NCBI RefSeq assembly: GCF_044383835.1
Contig: NZ_JBISEP010000007.1
Location: 1 to 64,000, forward strand
Direction: 5' to 3'
Source of the DNA: Paraliobacillus sp044383835
GTDB taxonomy: Bacteria > Bacillota > Bacilli > Bacillales > Amphibacillaceae
Length of the DNA stretch: 64,000 bases
The translations under genes were made by a program, and so were the position numbers. The notes below the pieces were generated by a model. That model was not told the DNA's origin, did no database searches, and saw only the letters and a program-made list of their open reading frames with translations. Shown piece by piece: positions 45,033-54,355 of the stretch (positions within the stretch are counted from its first letter, which is position 1; the number at the start of each line of letters is the position of its first letter).

Positions 45033-45584
45033 TTATTTTCCTTTACGCATCGTTAATAATCGCTCCATCATATCATCTTGTGGATTCGCACCTATGAATT
45101 CTGTTGCACTGTTTTCTCTTATAATTTGATAAATTTCCAGCCAGAGCCGATTGGTTTGTGTCATAAAGTTTTGACTCATAGCAACATAAGGACTTTGCAT
45201 GGCATTTCCTGTTGTTGGATGCTTTGCTAAAAAACCAAACTCCGTCACCGCCGCTTCACATTGCATCCACCTAGCAGCACTCATTGCATATCTTTCCAAT
45301 ATCTGGGGGTTAATTAAATGGGCAACATCTCTTTCATTTAACCAGTTCCACGTTTCTTCAAATATTTCAGCCGCCTCAAGTGTGGTTCCGTCCTTCTCAG
45401 TAGCAGATAGCATTTCTCTAGGCTGTGGCATTTCTTGTCCTTGAAGGTCAGGCGCATGTGTAAATTCGAGCACTTCTAATTTTCGTCTACCTGGATTACC
45501 ATCTTCTAACTTTTCGTATAATGGCTTTCTTTTTCGTCCAGAACCGACCCGTGCGCCGCCTCTATTTGTTCCATCCTTGGCCAT
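45033..45584 (-). CDS. Terminase small subunit (P27 family)
   Basis: 183 aa. The basic start GGARVGSGRKRKPLYEKLEDGNPGR (read as two blocks), then helical middle and FGFLAKHPTTGNAMQSPYV, match P27-type small terminases that recognise the packaging site. GAGGTG precedes ATG 45584. The large subunit is not next to it but at 36843-38450. Confidence 0.88.
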   Translation of the reverse strand: MAKDGTNRGGARVGSGRKRKPLYEKLEDGNPGRRKLEVLEFTHAPDLQGQEMPQPREMLSATEKDGTTLEAAEIFEETWNWLNERDVAHLINPQILERYAMSAARWMQCEAAVTEFGFLAKHPTTGNAMQSPYVAMSQNFMTQTNRLWLEIYQIIRENSATEFIGANPQDDMMERLLTMRKGK

Positions 45585-45644
45585 TTCAACACCTCATTTC
45601 TTCTCGCCCCCTATATACCTTGTTTGAAATCGCGACTTTTTGCG

Positions 45645-45672
45645 TGACGTTCCCCGCCCGTTGTCCACGTCA
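45645..45672. other. Candidate cos packaging site
   Basis: In the 105-base gap between the HNH gene and the small terminase gene, TGACGT (45645-45650) and ACGTCA (45667-45672) flank the GC-rich core TCCCCGCCCGTTGTCC, which stands out from the AT-rich surroundings. HNH-terminase phages of the HK97 type have cos here. This is inferred from position and base composition. Confidence 0.35.
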
Positions 45673-45689
45673 TAAGTTGTAGGGATTCA

Positions 45690-46055
45690 TTACCCCCTAT
45701 CCCTTCGCCAACGATCACCATCTCGAGCGGTGATGGATGAGTGACAAGGCGTACAAACAGACATTAGATTGCTTTCATCATGCGTTCCACCACGTGACAG
45801 TGGTAGGATGTGATGTACTTCTTGCACTGGAGTTAGCTTTCCATTTCGCTTACACTCTTCGCAGAGCGGGTTCTTTGAAACGTAACGGTCACGTATCCTT
45901 TTCCAAGCGCGTCCGTAACGCTTAGCAGTGTTTGGATCCCGCTGATACTTTTCATATCTTCTTGCCTCAGCCTTTCGGTGTTGATCACAAAAGCGTTCGT
46001 GTGTCAACTCAGGACAACCAGGCTGTGAACAAGGTCGCTTTGGTTTTCTCGGCAT
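45690..46055 (-). CDS. HNH endonuclease of the packaging module
   Basis: 121 aa from ATG 46055 with GGGGGTG upstream; the ATG at 46100 lies inside the hairpin leader. Two zinc-type Cys clusters (CSQPGCPEL ... CDQH and CEECK...CTPCH) frame the HNH core VQEVHHILPLSRGGTHDESN. Proteins of this type assist terminase cleavage at cos. First gene after the late promoter. Confidence 0.92.
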   Translation of the reverse strand: MPRKPKRPCSQPGCPELTHERFCDQHRKAEARRYEKYQRDPNTAKRYGRAWKRIRDRYVSKNPLCEECKRNGKLTPVQEVHHILPLSRGGTHDESNLMSVCTPCHSSITARDGDRWRRDRG

Positions 46056-46072
46056 AACTTTCACCCCCAAAT

Positions 46073-46107
46073 AAAAAAGCCCCCGAAGGATTTCTCCCAC
46101 GAAGGCT
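46073..46107 (-). terminator. Leader terminator between late promoter and HNH gene
   Basis: On the minus strand AGCCTTC and GGGGGCT pair (two wobbles) around a loop, followed by TTTTTT. It begins within about 10 bases of the expected transcript start from the promoter at 46123-46152, so it would stop late transcripts unless there is antitermination. Confidence 0.55.
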
Positions 46108-46122
46108 CGCGATATTTTGTCT

Positions 46123-46152
46123 ATATTAATACCTTAACAGGCTCAATGTCAA
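46123..46152 (-). promoter_or_regulatory. Strong sigma-A-like late promoter
   Basis: On the minus strand TTGACA (46147-46152), 18-base spacer, TAATAT (46123-46128), directed into HNH, terminase and all structural genes. It lies just after the ArpU-like regulator gene. Confidence 0.7.
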
Positions 46153-46159
46153 AAAGCGT

Positions 46160-46276
46160 CCGCAATATTACTCACTTGAAAATTCAAAGGACTATTTTGT
46201 TTCCCTTTGATACTTTTTCCATACTAACACTATAACCCGCTTAGATTGCAAATGCATACGCGATATTACTCACTTG
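46160..46276 (-). repeat. Pair of CAAGTGAGTAATAT(T/C)GCG repeats upstream of late promoter
   Basis: On the minus strand CAAGTGAGTAATATCGCG (46259-46276, overlapping the end of the regulator gene) recurs with one change at 46160-46177. The copies start 99 bases apart, and the nearer one ends 7 bases before the -35 box. They are likely activator binding sites. Confidence 0.65.
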
Positions 46277-46728
46277 CCATAAAGTAAAAGTGTTAGACGC
46301 TCCAACGCTCTATTCTTTTTGTTGTAGGCAGATGACCTTTCAATCTTAAAGTAATCACAAATCGTATGCACAGCATCTGTTCGTCTTTGATTTTCTACCA
46401 TATAAAATTCATACAGAACAAATTGTTCATCTTCGGTTAGCTCATTCCAAGCTGGCTGGAACCAATTCATATATTCAATGGCTTGTCTTAACCTTTCTTT
46501 CAACACATCAATTTTATCGATGCTATAAGCAATACGACTTTCATTGGCTTTTGGATTGTGTACAGAAGGCAGGCCATCATTCACTGGTGCGCTTGGGGAC
46601 ATCATTCCATCATGAAGAATTGCAATATCGTCATCAGTATTATCTATAATGTGTTTCATACTATTATAATCTTTTATCACATCAATTGTTGCTGCTCGTT
46701 TATCTAGGTAGTGCCATACAATATTCAT
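46270..46728 (-). CDS. ArpU/RinA-like late transcription regulator
   Basis: 152 aa. The C-terminal third (WNELTEDEQFVLYEFYM, AVHTICDYFKIERSSAYNKK, ALERLTLLLYG) is a sigma-region-4-like helix-turn-helix of the ArpU/DUF1492 family that activates late gene promoters in Gram-positive phages. It lies directly upstream of the late promoter and repeats described at 46123-46276, and its start overlaps the helicase gene stop. Confidence 0.8.
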   Translation of the reverse strand: MNIVWHYLDKRAATIDVIKDYNSMKHIIDNTDDDIAILHDGMMSPSAPVNDGLPSVHNPKANESRIAYSIDKIDVLKERLRQAIEYMNWFQPAWNELTEDEQFVLYEFYMVENQRRTDAVHTICDYFKIERSSAYNKKNRALERLTLLLYGK

Positions 46729-48088
46729 ACAGGAATTCCCCCTTTTAACGTTGCTTTCACCGCATCAATGAGCGCTGACTGCGTATTATTCTTTTTATTT
46801 AAAGCATCCATCACTCGTTCGTCCATTGTATCTTTAGCGATTAAATGATGGATAATCACTGTGTCTGTTTGTCCTTGCCTGTACAATCTTGCATTTGTTT
46901 GTTGATAAAGTTCCAAACTCCAAGTTAGTCCAAACCATACGAGTGTTGAACCACCTGCTTGTAAATTCAATCCATGACCAGCGGATGCGGGATGAATGGC
47001 TGCAATTTGAATCTTTCCTCCGTTCCATTTCTTAATCGAATCACTACTTGTTAAAACTTCTACCTTAAATTGGTTTTGTATTCGGAGCAAGTCGTGTTTA
47101 AACCAATAAGCAATTAATACAGGTTTTCCGTTAGCCGCTTCAATGATATCTTCTAGCTTTTCGAGTTTTCGATCATGTATTTGAGTGACAGAACCGTTAT
47201 CATCGTAAACTGCACCATTTGCCATCTGAAGAAGTTTGTTTGATAAGGCTGCTGCATTTGAAGCGGTTATATCCTCGCCTTTTATCGTTGTAATCAAATC
47301 ACGTTTCATGACATCAAGTGTTTCTTTTTCTCTCTGGTTTAACGAAACAGGCACTTCATTCATGATTAACTTGGGTAGTTTTAAATAGTCCGTCCCTTTC
47401 ATGCTGATAGTGATATCGCTTATTTTTTCATATATCGCTTCTTCTGCCCCTGGTTTTGGTTTATAAGAAAAAATCATATGTTGATTTCTTTTGTCAGGAT
47501 CAAAGTATGATTCTCTGAAACGTCCGATGAATTTACCTAATCTCTCACCCATATCAAGTAATCTGTACTCTGCCCATAAGTCCATTAAGCCATTCGATGA
47601 AGGTGTTCCTGTTAAACCAACTATTCTTTTAATGTTAGGTCTTACCTTCATCAAACTTTTAAATCGTTTTGATTGATGAGATTTAAACGATGATAATTCA
47701 TCAATAACGACCATATCAAAATTAAAATCGATACCGCTTCTAGCAATCAACCATTCTACATTTTCACGATTAATGATATAAATGTGGGCATCTGAATATA
47801 GTGCATCTAAGCGCTCTTTTTCTGTTCCAACAGCAACTGCATAAGTTAATCCTTTCAAATGACTCCATTTTTCGATTTCTTCTGGCCATGTATTTCTAGC
47901 AACTCGAAGTGGTGCGATAACTAAAACCCGGTGAACTTCAAATCGCTCTAATACCAATTCGTATATAGCACTTAATGTTATAATCGTTTTTCCTAACCTA
48001 AGCCCATATCCAAAAAGATAGCGGAGATAGGATTTTCCTCAATGTAGCTGATTGCATATCTCTGATAATCATGTGGTATGAACTTCAT
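46725..48088 (-). pseudogene. Phage SNF2-like helicase, frameshifted by a 5-bp duplication
   Basis: The gene starts at ATG 48088 (MKFIPHDYQRYAISYI) and reaches the Walker A block LDMGLG. There TTAGG is tandemly repeated (47992-48001) and the frame shifts to an immediate stop. The rest (LGKTIITLSAIYELV ... to 46725) continues in another frame with Walker B VVIDELSSF, LTGTPSSNG, and motifs V/VI HGLNLQAGG and NARLYRQGQ. Removing one TTAGG restores MGLGKTIITL exactly. In its present form no complete ATPase is made; translation from an internal start at 47957 would lack the P-loop. Confidence 0.85.
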
Positions 48089-48375
48089 TCGGCATCACCT
48101 CCAATAATTTCATCAATGATTTTTTCTATTTGCTGCTCACTATCTAAAACAAAGGCTTGAAAACCTAACAACTCCAGTTGTTCCTTTCTTTTCTTTTGCA
48201 GCGGTCTCAGTTTCTTCCCAGGTGCCTTCACTTCAATAAAGCCTATTTTTCCATTTGGTAATAAGATTAATCGATCGGGCAATCCATCAAAACTCGGAGA
48301 GACTAGTTTGATAGATAACCCTTTCCTATGTTTTACTGCCTCGGTTAATTTCGACTCAATTGTTTTCTCTCGCAT
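48085..48375 (-). CDS. VRR-NUC domain nuclease
   Basis: 96 aa. GLPDRLILLPNGKIGFIEVKAPGKKL gives the PD...ExK core (in two pieces, PDRL and FIEVKAPG) of the minimal VRR-NUC family, a stand-alone Holliday-junction or flap-type nuclease. It usually precedes the SNF2 gene in this phage type, and its stop overlaps the helicase start (ATGA). Confidence 0.9.
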   Translation of the reverse strand: MREKTIESKLTEAVKHRKGLSIKLVSPSFDGLPDRLILLPNGKIGFIEVKAPGKKLRPLQKKRKEQLELLGFQAFVLDSEQQIEKIIDEIIGGDAE

Positions 48376-48388
48376 TCCAAACTCTCCT

Positions 48389-48773
48389 GTTCCAAACGTT
48401 TTTAAACTTTCTTACGCGCGTATATGCGTATTTGCGTGATTTAACCTGATATTCTTATATTTTCTTAATATCATATTTTTCTTGGAACATTGGAACAACT
48501 TTTCCACGAACCTCTATATGACATAGATTGATTACTGTTCCTAACTATGTGACGAACTCTTTTATTTTTGTTCCAGGAACAATTTCACGTGTTCCAAAGT
48601 CATCTTTTTGTTCCAAACTAGATTTTTTGGAACGTTATTTTTTCAATTCATACACCCACTGCGTTCCGTAAATGGGAAGTCTCTTTTTCTTGGATAAGCC
48701 TGTCCAGCCACCAATACTTGCCATAATCGTGGATATTTCGTTTCCATCTACCCGTCTTAAATTGGAACGTTCC
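48389..48773. repeat. Cluster of GTTCC/GGAAC motifs, candidate replication origin
   Basis: Eleven copies of GTTCC or its complement lie within 385 bases, including TTGTTCCAGGAACAA (48569-48581 region) and GGAACGTTCC (48764-48773) palindromes and several GTTCCAAA units. Seven or more fall in the 260-base non-coding gap 48376-48634 between the VapE and VRR-NUC genes. No gene is visible in that gap. Iteron-like clusters beside a phage primase/helicase gene are typical origin candidates. Confidence 0.45.
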
Positions 48774-50980
48774 TTTTGGAAACATTCGCACCAAATCTCC
48801 ATATTAGAAACATACTCTCGTTTCCATACGCCTTGTTTTGGACTATCTCCAAATTCAGTTCCATTGATAAATGCCCTACGTTCAAACAAGTCCATATCGT
48901 CCCAATCATCAGGAAGTAGCGTTTCTAAATATTCACGAACCAACCCTTCTCGCTCGTCCGATTCCATCGCCATTCGCTGTTCTTCTTTTGCCAGCTGATC
49001 AATGTCATGCTCGAGATATAGCTTTTCACCTTGTTTCACATATTCAAGTGCTTCTGCCCATATTTGCAGCACTTCTTCTTCAGTTACTTCCCATGATTTC
49101 TTTACTCCATCGCCTGGAGTTTTCACAGGCCAAAATCGTCTGTTACCTGTCGTATCCCTTAAGTAACCCTTCTCAGCATTAGTCGTTCCAAAAAATACAC
49201 ATTGCCTTAAATGCGGTGTAACTCTTTTTGCAAAACTCGCTCGATAAATGTCGTTTTGTCGTGAAAGGAAACTCCTCAGTGTTTCTACTTCTGCTTTTTT
49301 AAGTCCAGCGAGTTCTCCGATCTCAATGATCCAGTAACCTTGTAATTTCTCAGCAGCTGTCTTATCTTTTGTGTCTGATAAACTTAAGCTGTCTGAAAAC
49401 CATTCACCACCAAGCCTTGCAATAAGCGTACTTTTACCGACTCCTTGCGGACCATTTAAAACAAGCATCGAATCAAACTTAACTCCAGGTGTTAGCACTC
49501 TTAAAATAGCTGCACATAATGTTTTTCTTGTTACTGCTCGAACATATGCGTTATCCTCTGCTCCCAAGTAATCAACTAGCAAAGTATCAACACGTGGCAC
49601 TTTATCCCACTCGGGCAAATCATCAAGATAATCACGAATCGGATGATAGGATCTGTCATCAGCAACCTTCGCAATGGCGATATCATAATTTCTAGCTGAA
49701 AACGTTCCATAGTGCGCATCGATATAACTAACAAGCTGAGCATCATCCGCATCTCGCCAATATTTAGATGGGTGCGACCAAGGAACAGGACTAACAATCT
49801 CCAAGTTGTCTGATAGCTCATTAAAAACAATACCTTGAAGGTTTTCATCATGTTCCAATATTAAGGTAAGATTTCTAAGTGTATTTTTAACTGCACCTGT
49901 TTTATCAAGGTCCAATTGACCTTCCCAGTCATCTTCTGTAAACTCAATCTCCGCTTGTTCTTTACGTTCTTCCGCAAACTGCACCTTTACCTGCTCATCC
50001 TTTAAAGCAAACTCAGTCATAGCCTTAAAGGATGGAAGTTTTGTTACTGCGGTTGAATAAGATGTTTTATCATCTAAATCTTGAAACAAATGCAATCGAA
50101 CGAGGTCAAACGCATTCAGTAAGTTCCCTGAAGCAGGATCTGTTGCATGATGGCTATAAGCAAACTTTCCGTTATATACGACGACCCCCGCAGACGAATC
50201 AGCTGGAATGTAATCAAACCTTCCTTCCATCAAACTGGGCTCATAGACGTTATATAAAAAAGTATCAATCGCTTCTTCAATAGAATACGCTCTACAAAAA
50301 GCACCTATAATACCATCCTTCTCTAGTGGATCAGCTTGTTTTTTAATATTTCTGTGTACTACTTCGGATTGCCTTGACGATACAGGCCACGTTGTCGTAT
50401 CTCTCCAATCGTCATATTTCGACAAATAGAAATCAGGATCTAATAATTCACCATCTTTTTTCTCGAAAAAGAACTCACCATTTGATGGTGTCGATGGCCA
50501 GTACATTAATCTTGAAGGTTCATATGTTGTGTCATCAAAATAATCAATACCGATTTCTTTTGCGACCATTCTTGCTACTGCTGGATATTCATCTTCCGAA
50601 ACATCACGCTTAAACAGAATAATTAAACGTAGCCTTGGTTTTTCAGGAGTGTGTTTATGCGTTGAATATATGCAGCATTTAAAATCATAAAGAAGTTCAA
50701 TTTGATCCCAAATGCCAGGCACTGCGTAGTCCATATCAAGGGTAAGAAGTGAACGAGACAAAACATGTCCGTTCCTTCTTTTTCCTTGCTTTAAAGCACC
50801 GCCAACAAAGCCGCCAACATCTTTTGTTGCATCTTGTTTTGCACGATTCATTTTTCTATATTCATCTACCGTTTCAGTTGTACGGATTGTCTGATTTACA
50901 AGATTAATAAACTCGTCCCACGTTACATCTTTGTTCTTCCACTTTCTGTCCATTCGACTATTACCGACAGCTATTTTCAT
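48635..50980 (-). CDS. VapE-type primase-helicase (virulence-associated E family)
   Basis: 781 aa from ATG 50980 with GGAGG upstream. The N-terminal 300 residues resemble an AEP-type primase/phage replication domain (LLTLDMDYAVPG, YSTHKHTPEKPRLRLII). The C-terminal half is the VapE SF3-like ATPase: VLNGPQGVGKSTLIARLGG (Walker A), WIIEIGELAGLKK (Walker B), FFGTTNAEKGYLRD and RRFWPV. It is the phage's replicative primase-helicase and lies in an operon with PolA upstream. Confidence 0.92.
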   Translation of the reverse strand: MKIAVGNSRMDRKWKNKDVTWDEFINLVNQTIRTTETVDEYRKMNRAKQDATKDVGGFVGGALKQGKRRNGHVLSRSLLTLDMDYAVPGIWDQIELLYDFKCCIYSTHKHTPEKPRLRLIILFKRDVSEDEYPAVARMVAKEIGIDYFDDTTYEPSRLMYWPSTPSNGEFFFEKKDGELLDPDFYLSKYDDWRDTTTWPVSSRQSEVVHRNIKKQADPLEKDGIIGAFCRAYSIEEAIDTFLYNVYEPSLMEGRFDYIPADSSAGVVVYNGKFAYSHHATDPASGNLLNAFDLVRLHLFQDLDDKTSYSTAVTKLPSFKAMTEFALKDEQVKVQFAEERKEQAEIEFTEDDWEGQLDLDKTGAVKNTLRNLTLILEHDENLQGIVFNELSDNLEIVSPVPWSHPSKYWRDADDAQLVSYIDAHYGTFSARNYDIAIAKVADDRSYHPIRDYLDDLPEWDKVPRVDTLLVDYLGAEDNAYVRAVTRKTLCAAILRVLTPGVKFDSMLVLNGPQGVGKSTLIARLGGEWFSDSLSLSDTKDKTAAEKLQGYWIIEIGELAGLKKAEVETLRSFLSRQNDIYRASFAKRVTPHLRQCVFFGTTNAEKGYLRDTTGNRRFWPVKTPGDGVKKSWEVTEEEVLQIWAEALEYVKQGEKLYLEHDIDQLAKEEQRMAMESDEREGLVREYLETLLPDDWDDMDLFERRAFINGTEFGDSPKQGVWKREYVSNMEIWCECFQKERSNLRRVDGNEISTIMASIGGWTGLSKKKRLPIYGTQWVYELKK

Positions 50981-50998
50981 ATTGATAACCTCCAATGC

Positions 50999-51778
50999 TT
51001 AACTGTCCATTTCAATTTTAGGTAAGATGCCTTTTGCTTTTAGTAAGTCATAAATAAACAGTCGACCTTTTTGCGTCCAGTACGTATGAACTTTTGAACG
51101 ATCATAGCCATTGCTATCTTTATATGTGTGAGTTTTTGTTGTTGTATATCCAAACTCAGCATGGTTTTGATATAACAACCAAATCTTCCCTTGTTTATAT
51201 TGAACCCCTTGTTCGTGTAAATATTTATTTAACCAACGGGCAGACTTTCCATAATCTTTTGCTATCACTGAAATCGCAACTGCATCTTTACAATTAAGAA
51301 CAACATCGTAATAACTCGCTTTTGGTTTCATTTCGATAATTTGCTGTTCTTGGACTTTCACTGTTTCTGATAGTCGATTGCTTTTTAGTCGCTCGGCTTT
51401 TAGTTCTTCCAACGCTTTAATCAAAATATCTGGATTAGCTAACACTTCATCTACTGCATACAATCCATTTTTTCGAATGGAGGGTAGAACGTCATGTGTA
51501 ACCCATCTTCTGAATTTTTTTGCTTCTGGTTTTCTTGAGAGTAAGATAATATTGTATAACCCACTCTCGTTTATAACTGATACTTCCTGTTGTCCGCCAA
51601 GGGTGTCGATAGTATCTACACCCTTTTCATCTGTATCTAAACGAGCGATAACATCACGATTATTTTTAATTCCTAAAACATCGCACACATCTTTTGCAAC
51701 CCACCAAATATTACCGTCTTTAAAAGATGTTCTTACTTCATTTCCTTCGAAGTTAAAAACTTTAATATTGTTCATCAT
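50999..51778 (-). CDS. Phage antirepressor (BRO-N plus KilA-C/ANT)
   Basis: 259 aa. The N-terminal BRO domain is IWWVAKDVCDVLGIKNNRDV, SVINESGLYNIILLSRKPEA and FRRWVTHDVLPSIRKNGLY. A linker helix and an ANT domain (ISVIAKDYGKSARWLNKYLH) follow. These proteins counter lysogeny repressors. It is first after promoter candidate 51829-51863 and has AGGAGG beside a small CTACAA/TTGTAG hairpin. Confidence 0.93.
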   Translation of the reverse strand: MMNNIKVFNFEGNEVRTSFKDGNIWWVAKDVCDVLGIKNNRDVIARLDTDEKGVDTIDTLGGQQEVSVINESGLYNIILLSRKPEAKKFRRWVTHDVLPSIRKNGLYAVDEVLANPDILIKALEELKAERLKSNRLSETVKVQEQQIIEMKPKASYYDVVLNCKDAVAISVIAKDYGKSARWLNKYLHEQGVQYKQGKIWLLYQNHAEFGYTTTKTHTYKDSNGYDRSKVHTYWTQKGRLFIYDLLKAKGILPKIEMDS

Positions 51779-51828
51779 ATTAATGAACCTCCTACAAATA
51801 GTTGTAGAGTAAATAAATTTACCCTCAC

Positions 51829-51863
51829 CTATATGCGAAGAAAAAGGGGATTTCGAACCCCCT
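51829..51863 (-). promoter_or_regulatory. Phage-class promoter candidate 2 (antirepressor/VapE operon)
   Basis: On the minus strand GGGTTCGAA, 16 bases ending TTTCTTCG, then CATATAGG, identical in layout to 17674-17706. The left half lies in a GGGG...CCCC palindrome centred on TTCGAA. It lies between the polymerase stop and the antirepressor. Confidence 0.55.
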
Positions 51864-51867
51864 TTTA

Positions 51868-53802
51868 TTAATCTTTTTTATAAAAGTTTGTTTCAAATCC
51901 ATCTGCACGTAATTCTAGCGTTTCTGCCCAAGGAGGTGCTTCACTCATTAAGTCGCTAATATAATCGACTGTTACATCGCCTGGTGCTTCAATCACAATT
52001 TCATCATGTACGTGCATGACAATTCGAAAACCTTCATCATGAACACGTTGTAAAGCAAAACATAATAAATCCCTCGAAACTGCCTGCACAATATTCTCGA
52101 CAAACTTTGGACCATAACTAAATATTCGCTCCCACTTCTTTGTCGCACCAATACCTTCATACAAAACAGACTCATTGCCAAAGCTGTTTATCCCAATACG
52201 TGGTTTTACATAGGAAAGCCATCTTCCTGAAGGTAGACCAATCAGCAACATTCCACTTTGATATTCAAACTTTATACCATGCGTCATATGTGATTTTCGT
52301 TGCTTAACTGTTTCTTTTGCAGCACGATCAACATCCCACCAAAACTTCACAATTTTAGAATTCGACTGCCGCCACACATCGACAAGTGGTTTTAGTTCAT
52401 GTTCTTCAAGTCCCATGCTAAGAGCGCCCATTGATTTCAATGCACCGAAAGAACCTCCATAACCAAGTGCTAATTCAGCAATTTTCCCTTTTTGTCTAAG
52501 TGGACTATCCTTTGTAATCTCATTCATTGGCACTTTAAACATCTGTGCAGCCGAGGCTTCATAGATTTTCCCATGCGATGCAAACACTTCATTTCGCCAT
52601 GTTTCCCCTGCAATCCAGGCAATCACACGTGCTTCAATGGCACTAAAGTCAACGATTATGAAGCGATTGTTCCGAATAGGAACAAATGCGGTCCTTATAA
52701 GCTGGGAAAGTACACTCGGAACTGAATCATATAATATTTGCAAAGCTTCAAAGTTTCCTTGTTTCAATAATGCACGAGCCTCGTCTAAGTCCGGGAGATG
52801 ATTTTGCGGTAGATTCTGAACTTGAATTAACCTTCCTGCAAATCTCCCTGTACGATTCGCCCCATAAAACTGAATTAAGCCCCGCGCCCGTTCATCACGA
52901 CAAACAACATTTTCCATCGCCGCGTATTTTTTCACACTCGATTTTGCGAGTTGTTTTCTCAGTTGAAGTACTTCTTTAATTTCACCTTCACTGGTTTCAA
53001 TTAAATGAGTTACAGCTGCTTTATTTAAACTATCTGTTTCAACACCTTTTGTTTGTAACCACTCACGCATTTGTTTAACAGAATTCGGATTTTCTAGCTT
53101 TGTAATTTCTTTCATTCGACTGATTAATTCACCGCGAATTAAGTCATCGCACTTAATCGCTTGTGCAACTAACTCTAAATCTAGCATTATCCCTCTATCA
53201 TTAATTAATTGATCCAAATAATAGTTATCCCACTCCGCTTCAGGCATTGGAAATTTAGATAACTTTTCTTGTATCGCTATTTCAGTTTCTACATCACGTT
53301 TGTTGTATGCTTTAAATCTTTCCCATCGATTAGGATCATGTTCTTTTAGATTTCTTGTTCGGCCGCCATTTGTTTTTGTTGGTCTACAAGGAATAGAGAA
53401 AAAACGAATTAAATCTTTCCCTTCTGACAGCTTTTGTTTATCTGCTCCCGTTACCATTGCAGCACCTTCTAAAGATAATGGTAAGCCTAAATAAGCAGAC
53501 CACACCATGGTGCAACGCCAATCGTCAGGAGAAAGATGTTCATTGAAATGCCTACTTAAACAGACTCGTTCGAACTGAGCATTAAAGGCCCATTTCGTTA
53601 TCTCTTTATTAAATATTGCTTGTTCAACTTCAGATGGAATAGACTCACCGCTCGCTAAATCAATGACATGAACAGGTCCACTATCCACACTGTAAGCAAA
53701 TAACATCACCTCGAAATCATCTGCCTCCGCATAGCGATAGACCCCGCTTTTAGCGAGGTCCACACTACTATACGTTTCAATATCAATATTTAATGTTTTC
53801 AT
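51868..53802 (-). CDS. Family A phage DNA polymerase
   Basis: 644 aa. A 3'-5' exonuclease domain (DIETYSSVDL, WAFNAQFERV) leads into the polymerase: motif A VDFSAIEARVIAWIAGE, motif B region QKGKIAELALGYGGSFG, motif C VHDEIVIE. There is no 5' nuclease domain. It replicates phage DNA together with VapE and overlaps the DUF2815 gene by 4 bases. Confidence 0.95.
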   Translation of the reverse strand: MKTLNIDIETYSSVDLAKSGVYRYAEADDFEVMLFAYSVDSGPVHVIDLASGESIPSEVEQAIFNKEITKWAFNAQFERVCLSRHFNEHLSPDDWRCTMVWSAYLGLPLSLEGAAMVTGADKQKLSEGKDLIRFFSIPCRPTKTNGGRTRNLKEHDPNRWERFKAYNKRDVETEIAIQEKLSKFPMPEAEWDNYYLDQLINDRGIMLDLELVAQAIKCDDLIRGELISRMKEITKLENPNSVKQMREWLQTKGVETDSLNKAAVTHLIETSEGEIKEVLQLRKQLAKSSVKKYAAMENVVCRDERARGLIQFYGANRTGRFAGRLIQVQNLPQNHLPDLDEARALLKQGNFEALQILYDSVPSVLSQLIRTAFVPIRNNRFIIVDFSAIEARVIAWIAGETWRNEVFASHGKIYEASAAQMFKVPMNEITKDSPLRQKGKIAELALGYGGSFGALKSMGALSMGLEEHELKPLVDVWRQSNSKIVKFWWDVDRAAKETVKQRKSHMTHGIKFEYQSGMLLIGLPSGRWLSYVKPRIGINSFGNESVLYEGIGATKKWERIFSYGPKFVENIVQAVSRDLLCFALQRVHDEGFRIVMHVHDEIVIEAPGDVTVDYISDLMSEAPPWAETLELRADGFETNFYKKD

Positions 53803-54353
53803 GATAAAAAGTCATCATCCACATCAGTAGCAAAGTCTACCGATGCATCAGTTCTTCCGCCTAATGGCTCCCCATCACGAATCTTTTGGATGTTACCAAG
53901 ACCGCAGGCAATCCCTCGGTTACCATTTGAGTTAAAGGCATAGAAGTTAACACTTACGCGAGCATAAACACCAGAGTAAACTTCCGAACGTTCTAAAATC
54001 GGATTAATATCGGCATCTACAATCTGTGGTGGCGTAATGCTGTTTGCATTAACAAAGAAACTATCTGCATATGCTTCATCATCTGAACGATCAATATCTC
54101 CATCACGAAGTGGTAATTTTAACGACTGCTTGTTTGGGATTTTCCCACCAAATTTACCGCGACCTTCTTCAATTGCGGCATCTACAGCTTTTTCAATTGC
54201 TTCTAATGTTTTCGAATCACTTTTCGGAATAATAACACTCACGCTATATTTTTCTTTTCCACCATTGATTGACTTCGGCTCCCACACATTTGCATAAGAT
54301 AAACGCACTACCCCTGTAATTACCTTTGTTGGATTTTTAACTGTTTTCGACAT
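53799..54353 (-). CDS. DUF2815 single-strand DNA-binding-like protein
   Basis: 184 aa. RLSYANVWEPKSINGGKEKY, SVSVIIPKSD and a conserved middle region (KFGGKIPNKQSLKLPLRDGD) define the DUF2815 family of phage ssDNA-binding proteins, with an acidic tail (DVDDDFLS) like SSB ends. It sits between DUF2800 and PolA as in related phages. Confidence 0.9.
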   Translation of the reverse strand: MSKTVKNPTKVITGVVRLSYANVWEPKSINGGKEKYSVSVIIPKSDSKTLEAIEKAVDAAIEEGRGKFGGKIPNKQSLKLPLRDGDIDRSDDEAYADSFFVNANSITPPQIVDADINPILERSEVYSGVYARVSVNFYAFNSNGNRGIACGLGNIQKIRDGEPLGGRTDASVDFATDVDDDFLS

Positions 54354-54355
54354 AA

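Noticed and set aside
46160..46276. The 18-base repeat considered as a CRISPR fragment
   Set aside because: Only two copies, 99 bases apart, one overlapping a coding end, with no cas genes. No CRISPR array is visible anywhere in the window.
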